From Ignavibacteriaceae bacterium (lineage in GTDB: Bacteria; Bacteroidota; Ignavibacteria; Ignavibacteriales; Ignavibacteriaceae), in contig JALNWB010000020.1 of NCBI GenBank assembly GCA_023231105.1, positions 1-38,169 of the forward strand: a DNA stretch of 38,169 nt, read 5' to 3'. The position numbers were made by a program, and so were the translations under genes. Under the pieces are notes generated by a model. That model was given only the letters and a program-made list of their open reading frames with translations. It was not told where the DNA came from and searched no databases. Shown piece by piece: positions 25,548 to 33,415 of this stretch. How positions within the stretch are numbered: position 1 is the stretch's first letter; each line of letters opens with the position of its first letter.

Positions 25548-27251
25548 ATGAAAAAAAATATTTTATATTTTTCTCTTTTTTTCTTTGTGAGTTCGCTGGT
25601 TGTATCGGGCGGCTTATTTACGTCAAAAATTAACAGTATGATCTCTAACAGGGACAGTTACCATGATATCAATCAGGCATGGTTTTCCGGTGATGATGAA
25701 GATATCTACAATTCACCGGAACAAAAATTAATTGATGTTCTTCATTATACAATTAAGTTAGATTTGTTCCCTGAACAAAAACGACTCAAAGGAGATGTTA
25801 CACTTCAATTTGTTTTTACGGATTCCCATCAAAAAATATTTAAAATTAATTTTTATGATAACATGCGTATCCATAAAGTATTGTGGAATGGTTCCGCTAC
25901 AAATTATTCCAATTACAAAACATCGCTAACCGTTGAACCTAAAGTTATCAATGATACAAATTATGTCGAGATTTTTTACGAAGGGAGACCTAAAAATCTT
26001 GGTTTATCCTCTTTTGTTTTTGGAGAAATAAACGGGAAATCTTTAATTTATAATATTAGTGAACCAACTTATGCGTCAACCTGGTTTCCCTGTAACGACA
26101 TTCTTACCGATAAAGCCAGTTTTGATTTTTATTTAACGAATACCTCGTCACAAGTTTCAGTTTCAAATGGATCGCTTATAGAAAAGTTCGATAATAGTGG
26201 AAGAACCACATATCATTGGAGAACAAATTACGAGCTGCCGACATATACAGCCGCCATCTATTCGTCGGATTATAAAACTTTTGCGGATAAATATGTTACG
26301 GCTTCCGGTGATACCGTTCCGATTCAATATTATGTATTGCCAAATCATTTTGAAGATGCAAAAATAGATTTTGAAGAACATCCTAAAATATTAAAAGTGC
26401 TTTCACAACTTTTCGGCGAATATCCTTTTGCAAAAGAAAAGTACGGAGTTGCTGAATTTCTTTGGCAAAGCGGCGCAATGGAAAACGCAACTATTACCGG
26501 GATTGGAAGTAATTTTGTGACCGGTGCAAAAATGTTTACGGATATTTATGTTCACGAAGCTTCCCATCAATGGTGGGGGAATTGCGTTTCGCCTGCAACA
26601 TGGAAAGATATTTGGTTGAATGAAGGTTTTGCCACCTATTCAGAATCGCTATATGATGAAGTTGTTTTTGGTAAAGATGCCCTATTTTCCAATATGCGAA
26701 AAAATTTCAGGACTGATTTTAATGGAACACTTTATGAGCCGGGGAATAATTTGTTCTCTTCTAAAGTTTACCAAAAGGGGGCATGGATTCTTCATATGTT
26801 AAGATGGGAAGTGGGCGACGAGAATTTCTTCGCTATCCTTCATCAATATTTTGATTTATATAAATTTAAGAATGCATCAACCGATGATTTTAAAAAAGTA
26901 TGTGATGAGGTTTCAAAAAAAGATTTAACGAAATTTTTTGATCAATGGATTTACAAAGGGGATAACGTTCCGGTTGTTAATTACCGCTGGAAAACGAAAC
27001 AGGATGAAGATTCCATTTATTATCTTGTTTTAGATCTTAAACAAGTTCAAAAAGGTGATATGGAATATCACTTCCCGGTTGAAGTGAAATTTTTATATGA
27101 TAATCCGGAAGATAATTATTCGGAAATAATTCAAGTAGATGAAAAACATTTTGAAAAAACGATCAAACTGAAAAAGAAAATGAATTCCATCGCATTTGAT
27201 CCGCAAGGTTGGCTTCTTGTTGAATTTAATGATTTTAATTCTTACGAGTAA
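25548..27251 (+). CDS. M1-family zinc aminopeptidase-like protein
   Basis: 567 residues with an N-terminal hydrophobic signal or anchor (ILYFSLFFFVSSLVVSG). Zinc site HEASH at 336-340 with the third ligand Glu359 in WLNEGF, exact M1 spacing; the exopeptidase motif reads GAMEN at about residue 308. The beta-rich N-terminal domain (about 50-240) is present; the long C-terminal helical domain of large M1 enzymes is reduced. It differs from the M1 protein at the left edge of the window, which has HELGH and no exact GAMEN. I start at ATG 25548 after GGAG; ATG 25539 would add three residues. It follows a terminator, so it has its own promoter, and probably continues into lpxH two bases later. Confidence 0.93.
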   Translation: MKKNILYFSLFFFVSSLVVSGGLFTSKINSMISNRDSYHDINQAWFSGDDEDIYNSPEQKLIDVLHYTIKLDLFPEQKRLKGDVTLQFVFTDSHQKIFKINFYDNMRIHKVLWNGSATNYSNYKTSLTVEPKVINDTNYVEIFYEGRPKNLGLSSFVFGEINGKSLIYNISEPTYASTWFPCNDILTDKASFDFYLTNTSSQVSVSNGSLIEKFDNSGRTTYHWRTNYELPTYTAAIYSSDYKTFADKYVTASGDTVPIQYYVLPNHFEDAKIDFEEHPKILKVLSQLFGEYPFAKEKYGVAEFLWQSGAMENATITGIGSNFVTGAKMFTDIYVHEASHQWWGNCVSPATWKDIWLNEGFATYSESLYDEVVFGKDALFSNMRKNFRTDFNGTLYEPGNNLFSSKVYQKGAWILHMLRWEVGDENFFAILHQYFDLYKFKNASTDDFKKVCDEVSKKDLTKFFDQWIYKGDNVPVVNYRWKTKQDEDSIYYLVLDLKQVQKGDMEYHFPVEVKFLYDNPEDNYSEIIQVDEKHFEKTIKLKKKMNSIAFDPQGWLLVEFNDFNSYE

Positions 27252-27253
27252 AA

Positions 27254-27979
27254 ATGTCAAAACCGGTTTTATTTATTTCCGATATTCATTTAGGACTTTT
27301 AGCTCCCGAAATTGAAAAAGAAAGGGAACGATCATTAGTTTCTTTTTTAGAATATGCCAAAGATACTGCAAGCGCTCTCTATATTATCGGTGATTTATTT
27401 GATTATTGGTTTGAATACAAACGCGTCTATCAAAAAGGATATTTTAGAACGTTTACAGTGTTGCAAGATTTATGCGAGAATGGCGTTGAACTACATTACT
27501 TCATCGGTAACCACGATTTTCTTCATCGAGATTTTTTTCAAAAAGAAATTGGTGCGCATCTTTATCACGATGGAATATCAGTTACCATTGAAGGCAAAAA
27601 ATTTTTTCTGGCGCATGGGGACGGATTAGTAAAAAACGATATTGGTTATCTTATTCTTAAAAAAGTTCTGCGGAATAAATATCTTCAAAAATTGTATTCG
27701 TTAGTCCATCCTGATTTAGGAATTGCGCTCGCAAGCAAAACAAGTAAGTCCAGCAGAGATTATACTTCAAAAAAAGATTACGGAGAGATTGACGGTATGT
27801 TTGAAGCCGCTAAAGAAAAAATGGAAGAACATTATGATTATGTTATATTCGGACACTCGCATAAAAGGCAATTGGAAAAAGTTAAAGACGGATATTATAT
27901 AAATTTGGGAACGTGGCTCGATCAACCTTGTTACGGAATATTTCAGAATAATAGTTTTCAAATAGTTGACTGGTTATAG
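27254..27979 (+). CDS. lpxH: UDP-2,3-diacylglucosamine diphosphatase (LpxH-type metallophosphoesterase)
   Basis: 241 residues with the calcineurin-like metal-binding series in order: FISDIHLG, IGDLFDYWFEY, IGNHDF, LAHGDGL and FGHSHKRQ. The GDLFDYWFEY wording is typical of LpxH and its close relatives, which hydrolyse UDP-2,3-diacylglucosamine to lipid X in lipid A synthesis at the inner membrane face. Neighbouring PBP1A also builds the envelope, which fits. A general phosphodiesterase of the same fold is the alternative. Confidence 0.87.
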   Translation: MSKPVLFISDIHLGLLAPEIEKERERSLVSFLEYAKDTASALYIIGDLFDYWFEYKRVYQKGYFRTFTVLQDLCENGVELHYFIGNHDFLHRDFFQKEIGAHLYHDGISVTIEGKKFFLAHGDGLVKNDIGYLILKKVLRNKYLQKLYSLVHPDLGIALASKTSKSSRDYTSKKDYGEIDGMFEAAKEKMEEHYDYVIFGHSHKRQLEKVKDGYYINLGTWLDQPCYGIFQNNSFQIVDWL

Positions 27980-27980
27980 G

Positions 27981-30212
27981 ATGGAAAAATCTTTTAAAAA
28001 TAAAACTCAAAATCAATACATATCATTCATAAAAAAGTACAAGTATATTTTCTTCGGTATTTCCGCGATCGTTTTAGCATTTATAGTTTACGTGTTTTGG
28101 GGATTGCCTTCACTTGAAGAATTAGAAAATCCGCGTCCGCAATTAGCAAGTAAAGTCTGGACGGCTGACGGTGAAATACTCGGACAATTCTACATCGAGA
28201 ATAGAATTGAAACGAATGTTGACAGCATTCCTCCGCACCTCATCAATGCATTGATTGCCACAGAAGACAGGAATTTCTACAGTCATTGGGGAGTTGATTT
28301 AATCCGCTTCGGGAAAGAAATGATTAAGAATGTTTTAACTTTTTCCCGCAAAGGAGCAAGCACTATTACACAGCAGCTTGCGAAAAATTTGTATAGCTTA
28401 AAAGCGGTTAATGAAAATCCGGTCGAAACTGCGGCAAGAAAAATTCGGGAGTGGTTGTCCTCGGTTCAAATTGAAAGAAATTTTACGAAGAAAGAAATTC
28501 TTGAACTTTATTTGAATGTTTCCTATTTCGGGAAAAGCGCTTATGGAGTTGAAACCGCTGCTAACATTTATTTCGGTAAAAGAGCTAAAGAACTTACGGT
28601 GCCGGAATCAGCTTTGCTTATTGCTCTTCTAAAATCATCAGTAAATTATGACCCGGAACGAAGAATGGATAGAGCTTTATCCCGCCGAAATTTAGTAATG
28701 CATAACATGGTGGATGCCGGGTACTTATCCGAAAGCGCTTATGAAAAATATAAAGAAGAACCAATTATTTTAGCTAAAGGGAGAAAAGTTAAAATAAGAA
28801 GTGAAGCTCCTCATTTTATGGAATATGTTCGTCAACAAATGACTGCCATGTCTGAAAAATATGGATACGACTTATATAGAGATGGATTAAATATCTATAC
28901 TTCAATTAATATGTCCATGCAAAAAATTGCTAACAAGGTTGTTGCGGAACATCTCAGGGAATACCAGGAATTGTTTTATAAAAACTGGAAGTGGGATAAC
29001 AATAAATCGATTTTAAAACCGTTAATTGATAGAGCGATAAAAAATACTGTTGCTTATAAAGAGGCTGTGTCGCAAGTGCAAAAACAGATGGTATATAATC
29101 AATTAATAAATGATGCGGCTTTTATTGATTCGGTAAAACTCGTTGAAAGTACTATTCAAACCGGTTTTGTTGTGCTTGATCCAAAGAGTGGTGAAATTAG
29201 AGCATTAGTCGGAGGCACTGATCAGGATTTTCAATATGGATTAAATCATGTTACACAAATTAGACGGCAGCCCGGTTCTTCATTTAAACCTTTGGTTTAT
29301 ACAACTGCAATTGATAACGGTTATTTCCCGGCTTTCTCTTTATTAAATGAAAAATTCAATTTCAACGGATGGTCTCCGAATAACAGCGACAACGATTACG
29401 GCGGTTATATAACGCTGCGGAAAGCATTAGCAAATTCTGTTAACGTTATTGCGGGAAGATTAACTATTTCAGATATCGCACCGCCAAATATGGTTGTTAA
29501 GTATGCCCATAAAATGGGAATTAATTCAACGCTTGCTGCTTTTCCATCAATTGCATTGGGCACCGTTGAAGTTACTCCGCTTGAATTGACATCTGCTTTT
29601 GCTACATTGGCTAATAAAGGAGTGTTTGTTTCTCCAATTTCAATTTTAAGAATTGAAGATAAAAACGGAATTTTGATAGACGAATTTAAACCGGAATTCC
29701 GTGAAGCGATCTCGCCTCAAACTGCTGCAATTGTTACAAGTATGATGGAAGACGTTCTAAATTATGGAACCGGCGCAAGAGCGCGGCAGTACTTCTCAAG
29801 ACCGGCAGCTGGTAAAACCGGAACAACACAAGATTTTGCCGATGCTTGGTTTATCGGTTTCACTCCGCAATTAGTCGGCGGCGTTTGGACAGGTTTCGAC
29901 GATAGACGCGTGAAATTTAATGGATGGTATGGTCAAGGTGCCAGAGCCTCAATGCCTATTTGGGCAAAATTTATGGCTGAAACTTATAAACAATTGAATC
30001 TTCCATTAGAATATTTTACTTTGCCTGACGGTGTTGAATATGCGACATTTTGTAAAGAAACAATTGATAGAGGCGATGCACGTTTGGCAAATGAAAGTTG
30101 TCCGAATAAAGTATCGGATTTAATAAATGTTTTACACAAACCGCAAAATTGTAATCTTCATGGTGGTTCAGCGGTTTCTCAGCCGGAAAAAGAATCAGGT
30201 TCCGGCTGGTAA
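27981..30212 (+). CDS. Penicillin-binding protein 1A (bifunctional transglycosylase/transpeptidase)
   Basis: 743 residues, with one membrane anchor (about 17-40). The glycosyltransferase domain (about 60-240) has catalytic Glu95 in ATEDRNFYSHWG and the GASTITQQLAKN motif; the transpeptidase domain (about 370-680) has Ser433 in SSFK, SVN at 486-488 and KTGT from Lys612. All catalytic motifs are present, so it should polymerise and cross-link peptidoglycan. Start chosen at ATG 27981, one base after the lpxH stop; an in-frame TTG at 27966 lies within lpxH and lacks a ribosome binding site. The C-terminal end contains a short Cys pair (ATFCKE, ESCPNK). Confidence 0.95.
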   Translation: MEKSFKNKTQNQYISFIKKYKYIFFGISAIVLAFIVYVFWGLPSLEELENPRPQLASKVWTADGEILGQFYIENRIETNVDSIPPHLINALIATEDRNFYSHWGVDLIRFGKEMIKNVLTFSRKGASTITQQLAKNLYSLKAVNENPVETAARKIREWLSSVQIERNFTKKEILELYLNVSYFGKSAYGVETAANIYFGKRAKELTVPESALLIALLKSSVNYDPERRMDRALSRRNLVMHNMVDAGYLSESAYEKYKEEPIILAKGRKVKIRSEAPHFMEYVRQQMTAMSEKYGYDLYRDGLNIYTSINMSMQKIANKVVAEHLREYQELFYKNWKWDNNKSILKPLIDRAIKNTVAYKEAVSQVQKQMVYNQLINDAAFIDSVKLVESTIQTGFVVLDPKSGEIRALVGGTDQDFQYGLNHVTQIRRQPGSSFKPLVYTTAIDNGYFPAFSLLNEKFNFNGWSPNNSDNDYGGYITLRKALANSVNVIAGRLTISDIAPPNMVVKYAHKMGINSTLAAFPSIALGTVEVTPLELTSAFATLANKGVFVSPISILRIEDKNGILIDEFKPEFREAISPQTAAIVTSMMEDVLNYGTGARARQYFSRPAAGKTGTTQDFADAWFIGFTPQLVGGVWTGFDDRRVKFNGWYGQGARASMPIWAKFMAETYKQLNLPLEYFTLPDGVEYATFCKETIDRGDARLANESCPNKVSDLINVLHKPQNCNLHGGSAVSQPEKESGSGW

Positions 30213-30262
30213 TAAGTTTGAAAAGACAATTCTTATTATTAAATTTTAATTGAAAATAATTT

Positions 30263-30345
30263 GCCCGAATGGCGGAATTGGTAGACGCGTTAGGTTCAGG
30301 GTCTAATGGAGATCCTCCGTAGGGGTTCGAGTCCCCTTTCGGGCA
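30263..30345 (+). tRNA. tRNA-Leu (anticodon CAG)
   Basis: 83 bases that fold as a class II tRNA: acceptor GCCCGAA (30263-30269) pairs with TTCGGGC (30338-30344), D loop with GGTAGACGC, anticodon stem TTAGG/TCTAA enclosing loop TTCAGGG with CAG at 30297-30299, a long variable arm, and T arm GGGGTTCGAGTCCCC. Discriminator A at 30345. The genome continues with CAA, so CCA is not fully encoded. It lies between PBP1A and hpnC, ten bases ahead of the hpnC start. Confidence 0.97.
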
Positions 30346-30355
30346 CAAAGTTTCT

Positions 30356-31228
30356 ATGAAAATAAATCCAAACACACTCCAATTAGCTTATCAAGAGGCA
30401 ATTCAATTTGCCAAGAAGCACTATGAAAATTTCCCGGTCGTCACTTTTTTAATTCAAAAAAAATTAAGAAAAGATGTTGCGATCATTTATTGGTTCGCAC
30501 GAACAGCAGATGATATTGCCGATGAAGGGAAATTTTCTGTTGAGCAGAGATTAGAACAACTTGCATGGTTAGAAAAACGATTACAGAATTTATTGAACGG
30601 CATCTTCGCGGATAAATTTGATTATGCTCTTGCCGAAACGATTAAAGAAAGAAAACTTTCGCAAATATATTTTTTCAAATTGCTTAAAGCTTTCCGCTCC
30701 GATATTCTTTTTAATAAGTTTCAAGATTATTCTGATCTGCAAGCATATTGTGATAATTCCGCTAATCCTATCGGGAGATTAATTCTTGAACTCCATGATA
30801 TTCGTGATCAAAAAGTGTTAAAACTCTCCGATAATATTTGTACGGCGCTTCAACTGACGAACTTTTATCAAGATTTCAAATTTGACATTCAAAAGGGAAG
30901 AAATTATATTCCCTTAAATGATTTGGCAAGATTCGGTTTGAACGAAGTAAATTTCACTGATCCCGCTTTGAGGATTAAATTCTGCGAAGTTATGAAATAT
31001 CAAATTGAAAGGACAAAAAATTTATTTTTAGATGGTGAAGAGTTGCTAAAGTATTTGCCAAAAAAATTGAAAATTGAAATTGTCTGGACAATTCTCGGCG
31101 GAAGAAAAATATTGGAAAAGATTGAAGCCTTAAAATGCAATGTTATAAAAACAAGACCTTCATTAAAAAAATATGAAATAATTTTATTGTTACTCAAATC
31201 CTACAACTATGCAAAACGATTCAGCTAA
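30356..31228 (+). CDS. hpnC: Squalene synthase-like protein HpnC (hydroxysqualene synthase)
   Basis: 290 residues of the squalene/phytoene synthase family. First aspartate-rich motif DDIADE at 52-57, second region YQDFKFDIQKGRNYIP. With HpnD and HpnE in the same order directly behind it, the role is conversion of presqualene diphosphate to hydroxysqualene (the three-enzyme route to squalene). The ATG is only 10 bases after the tRNA-Leu and no ribosome binding site is visible in that space. It overlaps hpnD by 20 bases. Confidence 0.9.
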   Translation: MKINPNTLQLAYQEAIQFAKKHYENFPVVTFLIQKKLRKDVAIIYWFARTADDIADEGKFSVEQRLEQLAWLEKRLQNLLNGIFADKFDYALAETIKERKLSQIYFFKLLKAFRSDILFNKFQDYSDLQAYCDNSANPIGRLILELHDIRDQKVLKLSDNICTALQLTNFYQDFKFDIQKGRNYIPLNDLARFGLNEVNFTDPALRIKFCEVMKYQIERTKNLFLDGEELLKYLPKKLKIEIVWTILGGRKILEKIEALKCNVIKTRPSLKKYEIILLLLKSYNYAKRFS

Positions 31229-32057
31229 ACAAATCGCAAAGGAAAGTAAAAGCAGTTTTTATTATGCTTTTAATTTGCTCCCGGCAAGTCAACGTGAGGC
31301 GATGAATAATGTTTACGCGTTTTGCCGTAAGACTGATGACATCGTTGACGAAGGGCAGGATAATGACGAAATTAAATATCAAAAGTTAGTTAGATGGCGG
31401 GTCGAATTTGAAAAAGCTTTTAAGGGGAATTCCGAACTTCAATTGTTAAATAAACTTGCCGGAACTATTTCACAATTTCACATTCCAATTGAACATTTTT
31501 TTGAACTCATCAAAGGAATGGAAATGGATTTACAAAAAAAACGTTACGAAACTTTTGAAGATTTGCGTCTTTATTGTTATCGTGTTGCTTCAACAGTTGG
31601 ATTAATATGTATTGAAATTTTCGGATATAAGAATAAATCAGCTTTATCTTTTGCAGAGAATCTCGGCATAGCGTTACAGCTTACAAATATTTTGCGCGAT
31701 GTAAATAAAGATGTGCGAGAAAACCGCATTTATCTTCCGCAGAATGAATTAAAAAAATTCCATTACAGTGAAACTGATTTGTTCGATAAAAAGTATAATT
31801 TACATTTTATTTCGTTGATGGAATTTGAAGCAAACAGAGCAAATGAATATTTTCAGTTAGCAACGAACAATTTAGACCTTGACGACAAAGCCTCAATGTT
31901 TGCCGCCCGTGCAATGCAGCATATTTATTTCAGAATGTTGGAAAGAATTATTCAAGCGAAGTACGATGTGTTTAATCAAAATATCCAAGTGAGCACGTTT
32001 GAAAAAATTGGTATTTCACTTGGTGTTTGGGCGAAATATAAATTAGTTTATAGATGA
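31209..32057 (+). CDS. hpnD: Presqualene diphosphate synthase HpnD
   Basis: 282 residues of the squalene/phytoene synthase family with both aspartate motifs intact: CRKTDDIVDE (residues 39-48) and LTNILRDVNKDVRENRIYLP. It condenses two farnesyl diphosphates to presqualene diphosphate. Position between hpnC and hpnE separates it from phytoene synthase, the main alternative. It overlaps hpnC by 20 bases and hpnE by 4. Confidence 0.92.
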   Translation: MQNDSAKQIAKESKSSFYYAFNLLPASQREAMNNVYAFCRKTDDIVDEGQDNDEIKYQKLVRWRVEFEKAFKGNSELQLLNKLAGTISQFHIPIEHFFELIKGMEMDLQKKRYETFEDLRLYCYRVASTVGLICIEIFGYKNKSALSFAENLGIALQLTNILRDVNKDVRENRIYLPQNELKKFHYSETDLFDKKYNLHFISLMEFEANRANEYFQLATNNLDLDDKASMFAARAMQHIYFRMLERIIQAKYDVFNQNIQVSTFEKIGISLGVWAKYKLVYR

Positions 32058-33352
32058 AAAAATGTCTCATTGTTGGGGGTGGATTAGCAGGACTCTCTTC
32101 CGCCGTTTCTCTTGCCAAACAAAATATTAACGTTCATTTAATCGAAGCCTCACCAAAATTCGGAGGAAGAGCTTATTCATTTGTTGATGAAAAAAGCGGA
32201 AATGAAATTGATAATGGTCAACATCTTCTGCTTGGCTGTTATTATGAAACGATTAAATTTATTAAACTTATTGGTACTGAAAATCTTTTCCGTTTTCAGA
32301 AGCAGTTGGAAATAAACTTTGTAACCAGAGATAAAATAAAACATCAGCTAAAACCTACAGAACTTCCTTATCCGTTAGGATTGCTTCTCGGATTATTGAA
32401 TTACGATGCTTTATCTATTGCAGACAAAATTAAAATAATTTTTTTAATAGTTCAACTTCCGTTTACTCAGAGTGAAAAGTATTTAAACATTTCAGTAGAA
32501 GATTGGCTAATTGAACAAAGTCAAAGCCGGAATTGTATAAAATCATTTTGGGAAATAATTGCTGTGGGAGCTTTGAACAGTAAATTAAAAGATGCTTCGG
32601 CGAAAATGTTTATTGATATTCTGAAAGTAATTTTCTTGAATGGAAGTGACGCGTCGGCAATGATCATTCCGAAAGTTGGTTTATCAAAAGCGTTTGTTGA
32701 TCCCGCAGTAAATTTTCTCAAAGTGCGTAAAAATGAATTATCTCTTTCCGAAAAGCTCCTAGAAATCTCCGTCACTCAGAATAAAGCGGTTGTAGTTGAA
32801 ACCGATAAGGGAAGCATAAATGATTTCGATACCGTTATTTTAGCAATTCCTTCTTATGCTTTTAGTAGAATCAATGAGAAAAATTTTATTATAGAAAATG
32901 ACAGAACTGATTTGAGCACTTCCTCAATATTGACATTGCATTTATGGTTAAAAGAAAACAAATTAAAAAAACCTTTCTACGCTTTCATAGATTCACGCTT
33001 GCATTGGGTATTTAATCATGGCGAGTATATTACAACCGTTACAAGTAGTGCAGATGAGCTAATTGAAAAATCACAAGAAGAATTATTCTCAATCATTAGT
33101 ACTGAATTGTTTACGTATTTGGGAATCAATCCAGAAAACATTTCCCGTTACAAAATCATCAAAGAGAAGCGTGCGACTTTTATTCCAAATAAAGAAAACT
33201 TATTGAAGCGTCCTTCTGCTAATACGAAGTTGGAAAATGTTTTTCTTGCGGGGGATTGGACAAACACCGGTTTACCCGCAACAATTGAAGGGGCAATTAA
33301 AAGCGGAAATACCGCGGCTAAAGAAGTACAAAAATATATCTCATCTTTATGA
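32054..33352 (+). CDS. hpnE: Hydroxysqualene dehydroxylase HpnE
   Basis: 432 residues. An FAD-binding GGGLAGLSSAVSLAKQ at the N-terminus with ESP-type second-strand residues (LIEASPKFGGRAYSF), and a C-terminal FAD segment VFLAGDWTNTGLPATIEGAI. This is the amine-oxidase/phytoene desaturase fold; the hpnC-hpnD-hpnE order assigns it as the reductive dehydroxylase that finishes squalene. It overlaps hpnD by 4 bases. No squalene-hopene cyclase or other hopanoid gene follows; the next gene is convergent polA. Confidence 0.92.
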   Translation: MKKCLIVGGGLAGLSSAVSLAKQNINVHLIEASPKFGGRAYSFVDEKSGNEIDNGQHLLLGCYYETIKFIKLIGTENLFRFQKQLEINFVTRDKIKHQLKPTELPYPLGLLLGLLNYDALSIADKIKIIFLIVQLPFTQSEKYLNISVEDWLIEQSQSRNCIKSFWEIIAVGALNSKLKDASAKMFIDILKVIFLNGSDASAMIIPKVGLSKAFVDPAVNFLKVRKNELSLSEKLLEISVTQNKAVVVETDKGSINDFDTVILAIPSYAFSRINEKNFIIENDRTDLSTSSILTLHLWLKENKLKKPFYAFIDSRLHWVFNHGEYITTVTSSADELIEKSQEELFSIISTELFTYLGINPENISRYKIIKEKRATFIPNKENLLKRPSANTKLENVFLAGDWTNTGLPATIEGAIKSGNTAAKEVQKYISSL

Positions 33353-33385
33353 AAATAAACAAGCTCTAATTCTGTAATTTATATT

Positions 33386-33413
33386 GACTAAAAACTGATA
33401 ACTGAAAACTCTA
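33386..33413. repeat. Degenerate 7-bp tandem repeats between hpnE and polA
   Basis: Four heptamers in a row, GACTAAA AACTGAT AACTGAA AACTCTA, in the 63-base gap where hpnE and polA converge. There is no hairpin here, so it does not look like a shared terminator. Confidence 0.6.
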
Positions 33414-33415
33414 TT

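Noticed and set aside
30016..30375. 119-codon minus-strand frame over the end of PBP1A and tRNA-Leu
   Set aside because: It covers a tRNA and part of a real gene on the opposite strand; no family features.
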